In this document: piece after piece, positions 17,734-26,677 of the stretch | Numbering within the stretch: position 1 is the first letter of the stretch | Layout: every line of letters starts with the position of its first letter | Origin: Sandaracinaceae bacterium | GTDB lineage: Bacteria > Myxococcota_A > Polyangia > Polyangiales > Houyiibacteriaceae | DNA: 64,000 nucleotides | Direction: 5' to 3' | NCBI GenBank assembly: GCA_020633075.1 | Contig: JACKEI010000002.1 | Span: 1,240,001-1,304,000, forward strand | Notes under the pieces: model-generated | Database searches by the model: none | What the model was told of the DNA's origin: nothing | What the model saw: the letters and a program-made list of their open reading frames with translations, nothing else | Position numbers and translations under genes: made by a program

Positions 17734-18738
17734 ATGGGTAAGATCAGGGCTGAATACATTTGGATCGACGGCACCGAGCCGACCCCCCTTCTGCGCGCCA
17801 AGACCAAGGTCATGGACGAGGGCGAGACGCCGCCCGAGTGGGGCTTCGACGGCTCCAGCACCAACCAGGCCACGGGCGACCGCTCCGACTGCATCCTGCG
17901 TCCCGTCTTCACGTGCCCGGACCCGCTCCGCGCCGACGGCGACATCCTGGTGCTCTGTGATGTGTACTCGGCGGACGGCACGGCCCACCCGACGAACACC
18001 CGCGCCGCCTGCGCCGCCGCCGAGGCGAAGCACAAGGCCCAGGAGGCCTGGTACGGCATGGAGCAGGAGTACACCCTCATGAAGAACGGCCGCCCGGCCG
18101 GCTTCCCCGAGGGCGGCTACCCTGGTCCCCAGGGCCCGTACTACTGCGGCACCGGCTCCAGCAACGTGGTCGGTCGTGAGCTCATCGAGGAGCACCTCGA
18201 GGCGTGCATCCTCGCCGGCCTGAAGATCAGCGGCATCAACGCCGAGGTCATGCCGGGTCAGTGGGAGTTCCAGATCGGGCCCGCCGGCCCGACCGAGGTG
18301 GGCGACCACATGTACATCGCCCGCTACCTGCTCAACCGCATGGCGGAGTCCTACGGCTTCGACGCCAGCTTCGAGGCCAAGCCCGCCAAGGGCGACTGGA
18401 ACGGCGCCGGCTGCCACACCAACTTCTCCACCAAGGCCATGCGCGAGCCCGGCGGCTGGGACGTCATCGTCGCGGCCTGCGAGAAGCTCGGCCAGCCCGA
18501 GAAGATCAAGCTGCACATCGCCAACTACGGCCACGACATCGAGAGCCGCCTCACCGGCAAGCACGAGACCTGCTCCTACAAGGAGTTCAAGTACGGCGTG
18601 TCGGACCGCGGCGCCTCCATCCGCATCCCCCTCGCCACCAAGCTCACCGGCTACGGCTACTTCGAGGACCGTCGCCCGAACGCCAACATGGACCCCTACA
18701 CCGTCGCCCGTCTGCTCCTCGAGACCACCTGCGACTGA
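17734..18738 (+). CDS. glnII: Glutamine synthetase, class II (eukaryotic type)
   Basis: A 334-residue GSII enzyme making glutamine from glutamate, ammonia and ATP. Family segments are PPEWGFDGSSTNQATGDRSD (near the N-terminus), AWYGMEQEYTLMK, INAEVMPGQWEFQIGPAGP (metal and glutamate ligands), NGAGCHTNFSTKAMR and SDRGASIRIP. Length and motifs separate it from the longer class I enzymes. GSII is known from rhizobia, streptomycetes and myxobacteria as well as eukaryotes. The gene is preceded by a 217-nt gap with a good RBS (GGAG, 8 nt before the ATG) and followed by a strong intrinsic terminator, so it is its own transcription unit. Confidence 0.95.
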   Translation: MGKIRAEYIWIDGTEPTPLLRAKTKVMDEGETPPEWGFDGSSTNQATGDRSDCILRPVFTCPDPLRADGDILVLCDVYSADGTAHPTNTRAACAAAEAKHKAQEAWYGMEQEYTLMKNGRPAGFPEGGYPGPQGPYYCGTGSSNVVGRELIEEHLEACILAGLKISGINAEVMPGQWEFQIGPAGPTEVGDHMYIARYLLNRMAESYGFDASFEAKPAKGDWNGAGCHTNFSTKAMREPGGWDVIVAACEKLGQPEKIKLHIANYGHDIESRLTGKHETCSYKEFKYGVSDRGASIRIPLATKLTGYGYFEDRRPNANMDPYTVARLLLETTCD

Positions 18739-18792
18739 TGTGAGCGGTCCTGCCGAGCGCGCCCGCGCGCTCTGCAGCGTCCCCTGAAACGA

Positions 18793-18826
18793 GCGCCGTG
18801 AGCCCCTGGGTTCACGGCGCTTTTTT
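18793..18826 (+). terminator. Intrinsic terminator after glnII
   Basis: A 9-bp stem (GCGCCGTGA / TCACGGCGC) with a 10-nt loop is followed directly by TTTTTT. It stops glnII transcription ahead of the ABC transporter genes. Confidence 0.88.
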
Positions 18827-18890
18827 CATGGAGTCGCCCGTCGACGCAGGTAGGCTGCGCCTCACCTTGCCCGCGACGTGCACGCCCCGA

Positions 18891-20414
18891 GTGACCAAGC
18901 CCCTGCGCGCGCTGCAGCTCCCGGCAGCCTTCGTCGCCGTCGGGCTCGCGGCCCTGCTGAGCTCGTGCAGCAACACCACCGCCGAGAGCGGCCTCGCGCG
19001 GGTGCGGGCCGCCGGGGAGCTGCGCTGGGGCGCTGACCTCCAAGGGGGCGACCCCTACGTCTACGAGGACCCGGCCGCGCCAGGCGGCATCACAGGCTTC
19101 GAGTACGAGCTGGCGGAGGCCATCGCGCGCGAGCTCGGCGTGCGCGCGCGCTTCGTGCAGCAGGACTGGACCAACCTGGTGCCCGCGCTGGAGCGTGGCA
19201 CCTTCGACCTGGCCCTCAACGGGCTCGAGGTCACGCCGGCTCGCGCGGGCAGCATCGCCATGACGCGGCCGTACTACATCTTCTCGGCGCAGCTGGTCAC
19301 CCGCCGCAGCGACGACACGGCGCACTCCCTGGACGACCTGCGCGGTCGCCGCGTGGGCACGCTCTCGAGCTCCTTCTCCTACGACCTGCTGCGCGACAGC
19401 GGCGTCACCATCGTCCCCTACGAGGGCAACGACGAGCCCTACGCCGACCTCGAGCAGGGGCGCCTCGACGGAGTGCTGCTGGACGACGTCATCGTCGCTC
19501 GCTACGGCACCACACGCGCCGCGCTGCACGTGGTGCAGGACGTGGACCAGGGCTACTACGCGGGCGCCTGCCGGCGCTCCGAGCAGGACCTGTGCGACGC
19601 CATCGACGACGCGCTCGAGGCCATCGCCGCGCGCGGCGAGCTGCGCGACATCCTCACGCGCTACCAGCTCAGCAACGACCGCCAGGACGCGCTGCGCACC
19701 TGGACCGACGAGCAGACGCGCGAGCTGCTGCACACGCGCACCAACGTCACGTTCGGGATGCACCACGTGAAGCTCTTCCTGCAGGGCTCGCTCGTGACGG
19801 TGGGCGTCTCTACGGCGTCCATGCTGATCGCCATCCTGCTGGGGCTCGCGCTGGCGCTCGTGCGCATGTACGCCGTGCGGCCCCTCAGCGCGCTCGCGTC
19901 CGTGTACGTCGAGCTGTTTCGGGGTACCCCCATCCTGCTCCAGCTGTACCTGTTGTACTTCGGCATCATGCCCTTCGTGCGCGCCAAGACCGGCTTCGCG
20001 CAGGGCATGGAGTACGACGCGCTGGTGGCCGCCATCCTGGGGCTGGGTCTGAACTACGCCGCCTACGAGTCCGAGATCTACCGGGCCGGCATCCAGGCGG
20101 TGCCGCGCGGGCAGATGGAGGCCGCGCACGTGCTGGGCATGGGCACGCTGCTGGCGCTCCGCCGGGTCATCGTCCCGCAGGCGCTGCGCGTGGCGCTGCC
20201 GGGTGTCACCAACGACTTCATCGCGCTGCTCAAGGACAGCTCGCTGGTGAGCGTCATCACGGTGGTGGAGCTCACCAAGCACATGCAGATCACCGCGGTG
20301 GACGTGCGCAGCTGGGCCGTCCCGGGCCTCCTCTGCGCCGCGCTCTACCTGGCCATGAGCTACCCCCTGTCCCGACTCTCGCGCCGCCTCGAGGCGCGCC
20401 TGGAGCGCGCATGA
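18891..20414 (+). CDS. Fused polar amino acid ABC transporter: binding protein plus permease
   Basis: A 507-residue fusion. Residues 1-27 are a lipoprotein-like signal (LAALLSSC). Residues about 35-280 form a periplasmic binding domain of the amino-acid type (SBP_bac_3: LRWGADLQGGDPYVYED, GFEYELAEAIARELGVRA, LNGLEVTPARAGSIAMTRPYY). Residues about 295-505 are an amino-acid-type permease with VELFRGTPILLQLYLLYFG and the EAA-like loop EAAHVLGMGTLLALRRVIVPQA. The GTG at 18891 is chosen because it gives a proper signal sequence; an ATG at 18828 lies inside the end of the glnII terminator. It overlaps the ATPase gene as ATGA. The substrate is probably an amino acid (inference). Confidence 0.88.
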   Translation: MTKPLRALQLPAAFVAVGLAALLSSCSNTTAESGLARVRAAGELRWGADLQGGDPYVYEDPAAPGGITGFEYELAEAIARELGVRARFVQQDWTNLVPALERGTFDLALNGLEVTPARAGSIAMTRPYYIFSAQLVTRRSDDTAHSLDDLRGRRVGTLSSSFSYDLLRDSGVTIVPYEGNDEPYADLEQGRLDGVLLDDVIVARYGTTRAALHVVQDVDQGYYAGACRRSEQDLCDAIDDALEAIAARGELRDILTRYQLSNDRQDALRTWTDEQTRELLHTRTNVTFGMHHVKLFLQGSLVTVGVSTASMLIAILLGLALALVRMYAVRPLSALASVYVELFRGTPILLQLYLLYFGIMPFVRAKTGFAQGMEYDALVAAILGLGLNYAAYESEIYRAGIQAVPRGQMEAAHVLGMGTLLALRRVIVPQALRVALPGVTNDFIALLKDSSLVSVITVVELTKHMQITAVDVRSWAVPGLLCAALYLAMSYPLSRLSRRLEARLERA

Positions 20415-21166
20415 GTCTCCCCAGCGCCAACGTCGAGGTCAGCGCGCTGGTCAAGCGCTTCCGCGGAGTGGAGGTGCTGCGCGGCGTGGACCTCACGTTC
20501 GAGAGCGGCCGCGTCAGCGCGCTGCTGGGCCCGTCGGGGAGCGGCAAGAGCACCCTGCTGCGCTGCATGATGGGCCTCGAGGAATTCGACGCGGGCAGCG
20601 TGCGCGTGGGCGACGTCACGCTGGCAGCCGGGCCGGCGCGCAAGCACGCCCAAGAGCGGCGCGCGCTCCAGCAGCGGGCTGGGCTGGTCTTTCAGCAGTG
20701 GCACCTGTTCCCGCACCGCAGCGCGCTCGAGAACGTGATGGAGGCCCCCGTGCACGTGCGGCGCGTGCCCGTCGCCGAGGCACGCCAGAAGGCGCGTGAG
20801 CTGCTGGCCCAGGTGGGGCTCGCAGAGCGCATGGACGCCATGCCGCGTGACCTGTCGGGGGGCGAGCAGCAGCGCTGCGCCATCGCGCGTGCGCTCGCGA
20901 TGGAGCCGCGCGTCTTGTTCCTGGACGAGCCCACCAGCGCGCTCGACCCCCAGCGGGCGGTCGCGCTGAGCGAGCTGCTGCGAGGGCTCGTGGCCTCCCG
21001 CGGTCTCACGCTGGTGTGCGTCACGCACGACATCGCGTTCGCGGAGCGCGTGGCGCAGGACCTCGTGGTGCTGCACGCGGGCGAGGTGGTCGAGCGCGGC
21101 GAAGCCGCTGCGGTGATCAACGCGCCCAAAGACTCACGCACGCGCGAGCTGCTGGCCCGCGGCTGA
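20411..21166 (+). CDS. ABC transporter ATP-binding protein (polar amino acid type)
   Basis: A 251-residue ATPase. Walker A is LLGPSGSGKSTLLRCMMGLE, the Q-loop is AGLVFQQWHLFPHRSALENV, the signature is DLSGGEQQRCAIARALAM, Walker B is RVLFLDEPTSALDP, and the switch His is in VCVTHD. This is the GlnQ/HisP class that powers amino-acid importers. The start at 20411 overlaps the stop of the fused binding protein-permease gene (ATGA), so the two gene products should form the complete importer. Convergent with the protein kinase gene. Confidence 0.94.
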   Translation: MSLPSANVEVSALVKRFRGVEVLRGVDLTFESGRVSALLGPSGSGKSTLLRCMMGLEEFDAGSVRVGDVTLAAGPARKHAQERRALQQRAGLVFQQWHLFPHRSALENVMEAPVHVRRVPVAEARQKARELLAQVGLAERMDAMPRDLSGGEQQRCAIARALAMEPRVLFLDEPTSALDPQRAVALSELLRGLVASRGLTLVCVTHDIAFAERVAQDLVVLHAGEVVERGEAAAVINAPKDSRTRELLARG

Positions 21167-21228
21167 ACCCGTCGCGCTTCGCGGGCACCGCCGCGCTTCG
21201 CGGACTGAGCGCCGCTCCCCGCGACCCC

Positions 21229-22896
21229 TCAGTCGCAGCGGCCGTGGTGCGCGCGAACCGTGGCTTGGACGCGGGCGCGGTGGGGGTCCGAGGCCGGGGC
21301 GGCGGCGCAGAAGCGCTCGTACGACTTGAGCGCGTTCAGCGTGTCTCCCAGGGCCTCGTAGCACTCGCCCTCCGTGCGGTGGTAGAGGCCCGACCCCCCC
21401 GCTCGGAGCGCGGCCGCCGCGAGCTGGGTGCAGGCCAGCGCGTCACCGCGCCGTTGTGCCGCGAGGGCCTGCGCGTAGAGCGCGTCGGCGGAGCCGGCGG
21501 AGGCACCGGCGGGAGGCGCCGCAACAGCGGGCTCGGCGCGCTCGACGCCACCTGGTTCCGCCGCTGGAGCGGCAGCGCCCGGTGCACCCACGGGCGAGTT
21601 CGACGCGCTCGCGTGCAGCTGCCTCCAGCCCAGCACGATGGCGCCTGCCAGGCACATGCCCAGCAGCAGCGCGCCGCTCAGCAACCCCACCAACATGACA
21701 CGGCGTCGCTTCGCCTGCTGTGCTCGAGACGCCTGTGAGCGCTTGGGGCGCCCCTCCGTCGCGGCCGCCGCGGACGCCGCCGCGTGGAGTTGGTCGGGGC
21801 GCGGCCGGCGGGCCCGTGGGCTCGCTTCGGCCGTGTCCACCGCGCTGACCCGCTCGCCAGGCACGGCGCTTGCGTCCAGCTTGGCCGCGCCGCCCGGGCT
21901 GAAGTCGCTGAAGGACGCCGGCGGCTCCGACGCGGAGGCCCCAGCGCTCTGCTCGGGGAGGCCTCCCATGGGCCCCAACAGGTCCGTCTGGTCCAGCGGG
22001 GCCACCGCACGCGGGGCCGGCTCCTCCCCAAGAGCCTCCAGCCACGCGTCGAAGAGGTCCCGTGCGCTCTCGTAGCGAGCGTCCTTGGCGCGCGCCATCG
22101 CGCGGTGCACCACCACCTCGAGCCCGTGGGCCAGGTCCGGCACGTAGTGCCTTATGGGCGTCACGCGCCCGTGCAGGATGGCCTGCACCAGCTCGCTCGG
22201 TGACGCCCCCAGGAACGGCGGGTTACCGGACAGGGCCTCGTAGAGGATCACCCCCAGCGCGTAGATGTCCACCCGCGCGTCCAGGTTCTTGTCCGCGGCG
22301 AGTTGCTCGGGGGCCATGTAGCGCGGCGTGCCCAGCACTTGACCCGTCCGGGTGAGGCGCTCGTGGCCCACGTGCTTGGAGATGCCGAAGTCCAGCAGCT
22401 TCACCTGCATGCCGCCGTGCTGGTGCGCTTCGAGGAAGATGTTGTCCGGCTTCAGGTCGCGGTGCACCACACCGCCTTGGTGCGCGACGCTCAAGCCCGC
22501 GACCGCGCCCGCCAGGATGGGCGTCAGCTCTTCTTGGGAGAGGCGCTTGCGTGCGCGCATGCGGGCGCCCAGCGTCTCGCCCTCCAGGAACTCCATGGCG
22601 AGGTAGATGCGACCGTCGGGCAGCCGCGCGACGTGCTCGATGCCGACGATGGCAGGGTGCGCAAAGCGTGAGAGCAGCTCCGCCTCGCGGCGCAGTCGAG
22701 CGGCGGCCTCCGCGTTGTCGGCGATGGCGTCCTTCAGCAGCTTAATGGCCACCCGTGCGCCCGTGGTGTCGTCGAGCGCGCGGTACACGTGCGCCATGCC
22801 CCCGGACCCCAGCAGCGCCTCGATGCGGAAGCGCTGGTCGAGCACGACGCCGACGAGCTCGTCTGGAGTGGCGTTGCTGGGGGGCAGGGCGGTCAT
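21229..22896 (-). CDS. Membrane Ser/Thr protein kinase with periplasmic TPR-like tail
   Basis: A 555-residue Hanks-type kinase. The catalytic domain (about residues 20-280) has the glycine loop LLGSGGMAHVYRA, the ATP lysine in RVAIKLLKD, the catalytic loop VHRDLKPDNIFLE, LLDFGISKH, GTPRYMAPEQLA and a DIYALGVILYE segment, so it should be active. A Pro/Ala/Ser-rich linker leads to one membrane helix (about residues 407-430, VMLVGLLSGALLLGMCLAGA) after a basic RRR stop-transfer. The outer C-terminal part (ALYAQALAAQRRGDALAC to the end) looks like degenerate TPR helices. The thioesterase gene upstream on the same strand is 12 nt away. Confidence 0.93.
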   Translation of the reverse strand: MTALPPSNATPDELVGVVLDQRFRIEALLGSGGMAHVYRALDDTTGARVAIKLLKDAIADNAEAAARLRREAELLSRFAHPAIVGIEHVARLPDGRIYLAMEFLEGETLGARMRARKRLSQEELTPILAGAVAGLSVAHQGGVVHRDLKPDNIFLEAHQHGGMQVKLLDFGISKHVGHERLTRTGQVLGTPRYMAPEQLAADKNLDARVDIYALGVILYEALSGNPPFLGASPSELVQAILHGRVTPIRHYVPDLAHGLEVVVHRAMARAKDARYESARDLFDAWLEALGEEPAPRAVAPLDQTDLLGPMGGLPEQSAGASASEPPASFSDFSPGGAAKLDASAVPGERVSAVDTAEASPRARRPRPDQLHAAASAAAATEGRPKRSQASRAQQAKRRRVMLVGLLSGALLLGMCLAGAIVLGWRQLHASASNSPVGAPGAAAPAAEPGGVERAEPAVAAPPAGASAGSADALYAQALAAQRRGDALACTQLAAAALRAGGSGLYHRTEGECYEALGDTLNALKSYERFCAAAPASDPHRARVQATVRAHHGRCD

Positions 22897-22908
22897 CGCA
22901 GGCTCGCG

Positions 22909-23397
22909 CTAGCCCTCTTTGGCGGGCGCCTTCGTCAGCGCGGGCTTGTCGGCGTGCACCACCTCACCGGCCATCGCAGCGCCGGACTCCAGGCACAGCA
23001 GCCGCACCTTGCCGTGAGCCAGCAGGTGTCCCTCTTGGTCCTCGATGCGTGCCTCCCACACCTGGGTGCGCCGCCCCCGGACGAGGGGCAGCGCCCGCGC
23101 ACGCAGCGTCCCGTCCCGAGCGGCGCGCACGAACGACGTCGCGTTCTCGAGGCCCACGGCGGAGCGCCCGTACTGGAGCGCGTTGAGCGCCGCGCCCACG
23201 CTACACACGGTCTCCACGATCCCCGCGTAGACGCCGCCGTGCACCAGGCCGTACGGCTGGTGGTGCGCCGCCGTTACGGGCACCTCGGCCACGATCTCGT
23301 CCAGCGTCGCGGACACGAAACGCAGGCCGATGGCCGAATCGTACCCGCCGAGGCGCTCGTTGAGGCCTGCCGCGTAGTCCTTGCTGTCGTCGCTCAC
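22909..23397 (-). CDS. PaaI-type hotdog thioesterase
   Basis: A 162-residue single hotdog-fold protein. The helix motif QPYGLVHGGVYAGIVETVCS carries the HGG and following Glu typical of the PaaI/4-hydroxybenzoyl-CoA thioesterase group, and TSFVRAARDGTLRARA and GRRTQVWEARIEDQEGHLLA are the usual beta-strand segments. It probably hydrolyses acyl-CoA or aryl-CoA thioesters; the substrate is not visible. It is 12 nt upstream of the protein kinase gene, suggesting one transcript, and divergent from sctR. Confidence 0.85.
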   Translation of the reverse strand: MSDDSKDYAAGLNERLGGYDSAIGLRFVSATLDEIVAEVPVTAAHHQPYGLVHGGVYAGIVETVCSVGAALNALQYGRSAVGLENATSFVRAARDGTLRARALPLVRGRRTQVWEARIEDQEGHLLAHGKVRLLCLESGAAMAGEVVHADKPALTKAPAKEG

Positions 23398-23496
23398 GCG
23401 TGATCCGTATCACGGCTGCGCGCTCGTTCCTACTCCCGTTCCTTAGGGGGGCGGCCCGGGTTGACTGTGCGTCATTGACCTTCATCCTCGCACACC

Positions 23497-24324
23497 ATGC
23501 GACATGGTCTCGCACTCCCGTCTGCCGGCTTCGGCCGCCTCGCCCCGCTCCGGCTCGCTGCGCTGGGACTCGGGGTGCTCGCGGTGCTCGCGGTGGTGCT
23601 CACGGACGCCACCCACGTGGCGGCGCAAGACGGCGCGCGGGCGGCAGACTCGTTCGCAGGGCAGCCCATCGTGTCCATGGTCGCGCTCGTGGCGCTCACG
23701 CTGCTGCCCTTCGCGTTCATGACCATGACCAGCTTCACCAAGATGTCGGTGGTCTTCTCGCTCCTGCGCAACGCGCTCGGGGCAGGGCAGGTGCCGTCCG
23801 GCTTGATCATCTCGGCGCTCGCCGCGGTGCTCTCCCTCTACGTGATGGCCCCCGTGTTCTCGCGCGTCACGGACGCCGCCGCGCCAGCCGCCCTACGCAT
23901 CGATCGGGCCGCGCCCTTCGAGGGGGCCAGCCTGGACGCGGTGTTCGAGGCGGTCACGCTGGGCAGCCAGCCGCTCGTCGACTTTCTCGCACACAACGCG
24001 GGAGAGCGGGAGCGGGTGCTGTTCCTGGACCTCGCGCGCCGCGCCCGCGACCCGGGCGACAGAGACGCCGTGCAGCCGGACGACTTCCTGGTGGTGCTGC
24101 CCGCGTTCGTCGTGACGGAGCTCGCGGAGGCCTTCCAGATAGGCTTTCTCATCTTTCTGCCCTTCCTGATCGTCGACATGGTCATCGCCAACATCCTGTT
24201 GGCGCTCGGCATGCACATGATGTCGCCCACCACGGTCTCGCTGCCGTTCAAGCTGCTGCTCTTCGTCATGATCGACGGCTTCTATCTGCTCTCCCGCGCG
24301 TTGGTGTTGGGGTACGCTCCGTGA
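23497..24324 (+). CDS. sctR: Type III secretion export apparatus protein SctR/FliP family
   Basis: A 275-residue integral membrane protein of the FliP/SctR family, part of the export gate of type III secretion systems and flagella. The core reads VALTLLPFAFMTMTSFTKMS then VFSLLRNALGAGQVPSGLI, and the C-terminal part has FVVTELAEAFQIGFLIFLPF then LIVDMVIANILLALGMHMM and SLPFKLLLFVMIDGF. An N-terminal hydrophobic segment (residues 17-40) could be a cleaved signal peptide, as in FliP. No other secretion or flagellar gene is present in the window, so this is an isolated component. The following gene is 1 nt downstream. Confidence 0.92.
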   Translation: MRHGLALPSAGFGRLAPLRLAALGLGVLAVLAVVLTDATHVAAQDGARAADSFAGQPIVSMVALVALTLLPFAFMTMTSFTKMSVVFSLLRNALGAGQVPSGLIISALAAVLSLYVMAPVFSRVTDAAAPAALRIDRAAPFEGASLDAVFEAVTLGSQPLVDFLAHNAGERERVLFLDLARRARDPGDRDAVQPDDFLVVLPAFVVTELAEAFQIGFLIFLPFLIVDMVIANILLALGMHMMSPTTVSLPFKLLLFVMIDGFYLLSRALVLGYAP

Positions 24325-24325
24325 A

Positions 24326-25438
24326 GTGCGCGTGAAACTGCCCAAGCTCCCGAGCCTCTCCAGCCTGCGAAACCTCCCCGGCCTGCCCCCTGCGGACGGG
24401 GCCCTCTGCGAGCCGCTCGTCGTCCGTGAAGGCGCCCGCTACGAGTGCTTCGGCGACGGCCTGTGCTGCACCGACATCCACGCCATCGGTCCCATCCGGC
24501 TGGCAGAGCGCGCCCGCCTGCGCCTCGTGCACGACGGCATCGTGGCGCACGACCCCCGGGACGATGTGCACGTGTTGGTCATGCGCGCCGAGTCAGGCAC
24601 CTGCATCTTCCTCGAGGAGAACCGCTGCGCCGTGCACGAGCCCCTGGGCGGCCTGCTGAAGCCCCTCGCCTGCAAGCAGTTCCCCATCAGCCTCACGGCC
24701 ACCCCCGCTGGCGGTCGCATCACCACGGAGCACAAGTGCCCCTGCCGCACGCTGGGTGAGCGCCCCGCGCTCACGGTGGAAGACGCGCTCCCGGCCGTGA
24801 CCCAGCGCGGCAAGCTCGCCCCTGTCGCCCGCGTGGGCACCACCGTGCCCGTCACGTACGAGCGCAGCGTCCCCTTTGCCGAGTACCGCGCCGAGGAGGC
24901 CGCGCTGATGGCCCGCGTGCGCGCGGCCGCCAGCCTGGACGAGGTCGCCCAGGCGCTCGGCGCGCCCGCTTTCCCGGCCCTGCGCGGCGGGAGCTGGGAG
25001 AGCCTGGTGGCGCAGCTGGGAGAGCTCTCGGGCAACACGCGCCTGGAGCACGTCATGCGCTGGCTCGCGGACGCGGTCGTCGCCTGCACCGGCGGCGCGG
25101 ACGGAACCTCCACCCGGGGCAGCGGCGTACCCCCGTGGCGCGACGCCTTCGAGCGTGGCCTGGCCCGCTCCACCGAAGAGCAGCAGCCCCTCGCCATGCT
25201 GCAAGACTTCGTGCTCGACCAGGTCTGGGCAGTGCACTGGATCGACGAGTTCCCCTTCCAGAACTTCCGCGCCGAGCTCGCCACGCGCGTGCGCCTCTTT
25301 CAGCAGCTACACACCTGGCTGGTGGCGGATGGGCTGCGTCCAGACCAGGCCGCGGCCGAGGCCATCCTCATCGTGGAGCTGGGGGGCAGCACCGATTGGT
25401 GGCTCGATATCGCGCGCCAGGTGATGCTTTCGCCGTGA
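24326..25438 (+). CDS. YkgJ-family Cys-cluster protein
   Basis: A 370-residue soluble protein. The N-terminal third carries the Cys cluster of the YkgJ family: CFGDGLCCTDIH, then CIFLEENRCAVHEP, LACKQFP and KCPCRTLG, which in this family is thought to bind zinc or an iron-sulfur cluster. The C-terminal two thirds (about residues 170-370) are helical with no recognisable domain. The start is uncertain: GTG at 24326 or GTG at 24332. It begins 1 nt after sctR, so the two are probably translated from one transcript, but a functional link is unproven. Confidence 0.75.
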   Translation: MRVKLPKLPSLSSLRNLPGLPPADGALCEPLVVREGARYECFGDGLCCTDIHAIGPIRLAERARLRLVHDGIVAHDPRDDVHVLVMRAESGTCIFLEENRCAVHEPLGGLLKPLACKQFPISLTATPAGGRITTEHKCPCRTLGERPALTVEDALPAVTQRGKLAPVARVGTTVPVTYERSVPFAEYRAEEAALMARVRAAASLDEVAQALGAPAFPALRGGSWESLVAQLGELSGNTRLEHVMRWLADAVVACTGGADGTSTRGSGVPPWRDAFERGLARSTEEQQPLAMLQDFVLDQVWAVHWIDEFPFQNFRAELATRVRLFQQLHTWLVADGLRPDQAAAEAILIVELGGSTDWWLDIARQVMLSP

Positions 25439-25515
25439 CGCGCTACACTCGGGCTCGTTTCCGCTACTCTTGACTGAACACGCGCGCCTGCTGTGGAGCA
25501 GGGCTCGGAGGACTT

Positions 25516-26670
25516 ATGCCGTTGCAATCTCGCCCATGGATCTCGCTCGTTGCCCTGCTCGGGGGCCTGTCCAGCGTAGCGGTGGCGCCTTCGCTCGCCG
25601 CCGCTCAGGCCGGCGCGCCCGCCACGCAGCCCGCAGACTCGGCACCACCTCCGGACGCCAGCGCACAGCCCGCCGACGGGGCGAGCCAGCCTCCGCCACC
25701 GCCCGTGGTGGGCACCGGCACCACGGACACCACCGCCGACGGGGCGGCCGGAACCGGGACGGGGACCAGCACCGCGCCCGCCACCACGGGTGAGCCGCGG
25801 CGTCGCCCGGACGGCACGGTGGACACCGCCGACGTCACGCAGAGCGGCATTCTCTCGGACGAGCAGGTGCTGACCGAGCAGGCCTACGGCGTAGAGACCG
25901 TGCGCCGCGGCACCGACCCGTATGAAGACCCCAACAAGCGCTACTACTTCTTGGGCGGCTTCTACCACCACCACTTCATCCCGGCCGGCATGATCGAGAT
26001 CTTCGTGCAGCACTCGCCGTCGGTCTCCAACCCCCAGGCGGGCCTCGAGCTCACCATCCGCCGCGACTCCTTCGAGATCATCGCCAGCGCGTGGTACGCG
26101 GACTTCACCACCGAGGGGCCCTTCCTCGCCAACGGCGATCCACCCGACGACGTGGAGATCATGGACAGCAGCCTGCGCACCGTGATGGTGGGCGCGACGT
26201 TCATGTGGAGCACCATGTTCAATGACTACATCGGGCTCGAGTACGGCCTCGGGCTGGGCGTGGGCTACGTGTTTGGTGATCTCGTGCGCACCGAGGGCTA
26301 TCCCAGCGACAACGGCGGCTTCGCTCCGTGCACCACGCCCATCGTCGGAGGTGGGCCGGGCGGCGCTCAGCCCGGGGACGCCATCGACGTCTCGCGCTCT
26401 GGCGGTCTCGGCATCACGGACTACTGCCAAGGAGCCAGCGGTGACCCGGCGCCCATCTCCAATCAGGACGGCGAGCGCGGTGCGCACTACGGCGTCGTCG
26501 CGCGCCAGTGGTTCGACGGGGGCAGCGTGCCCAACCTGTGGTTCCGCCTGGCCCCCCAGATCTCGCTGCGCATCAAGCCCATCCATCAGCTGGTCATCCG
26601 GGCCGACGTCGGCTTCGACATCTTCAGCGGCATCTACGTGGGTGGTGGCCTGGCCATCGGCCTGAACTGA
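25516..26670 (+). CDS. Putative outer-membrane beta-barrel protein
   Basis: A 384-residue exported protein. A signal peptide (residues 1-31, ending APSLAAAQA) is followed by a low-complexity Pro/Ala/Thr/Gly linker (about 32-95) and then a region of alternating aromatic and polar beta strands (from DPNKRYYFLGGFYHHHFIPA). The strands GLELTIRRDSFEIIASAWYA, YIGLEYGLGLGVGYVFGDLV and LWFRLAPQISLRIKPIHQLV and the end IYVGGGLAIGLN suggest a barrel, although the last residue is Asn rather than Phe. No family recognised. A strong RBS (GGAGG) precedes the ATG, and a parvulin gene follows 7 nt later, as expected for an outer-membrane assembly pair. Confidence 0.65.
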   Translation: MPLQSRPWISLVALLGGLSSVAVAPSLAAAQAGAPATQPADSAPPPDASAQPADGASQPPPPPVVGTGTTDTTADGAAGTGTGTSTAPATTGEPRRRPDGTVDTADVTQSGILSDEQVLTEQAYGVETVRRGTDPYEDPNKRYYFLGGFYHHHFIPAGMIEIFVQHSPSVSNPQAGLELTIRRDSFEIIASAWYADFTTEGPFLANGDPPDDVEIMDSSLRTVMVGATFMWSTMFNDYIGLEYGLGLGVGYVFGDLVRTEGYPSDNGGFAPCTTPIVGGGPGGAQPGDAIDVSRSGGLGITDYCQGASGDPAPISNQDGERGAHYGVVARQWFDGGSVPNLWFRLAPQISLRIKPIHQLVIRADVGFDIFSGIYVGGGLAIGLN

Positions 26671-26677
26671 GCGCGTC

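Noticed and set aside
15297..18080. A 927-codon minus-strand open frame opposite the two lipoproteins, the E2-like gene and the start of glnII.
   Set aside because: It spans intergenic gaps, has no motif, and the plus-strand genes have clear motifs, signal peptides and start sites.
22062..23403. Plus-strand Arg/Ala-rich frames opposite the protein kinase and the thioesterase.
   Set aside because: Typical of opposite-strand high-GC coding; the kinase and hotdog motifs on the minus strand are clear.
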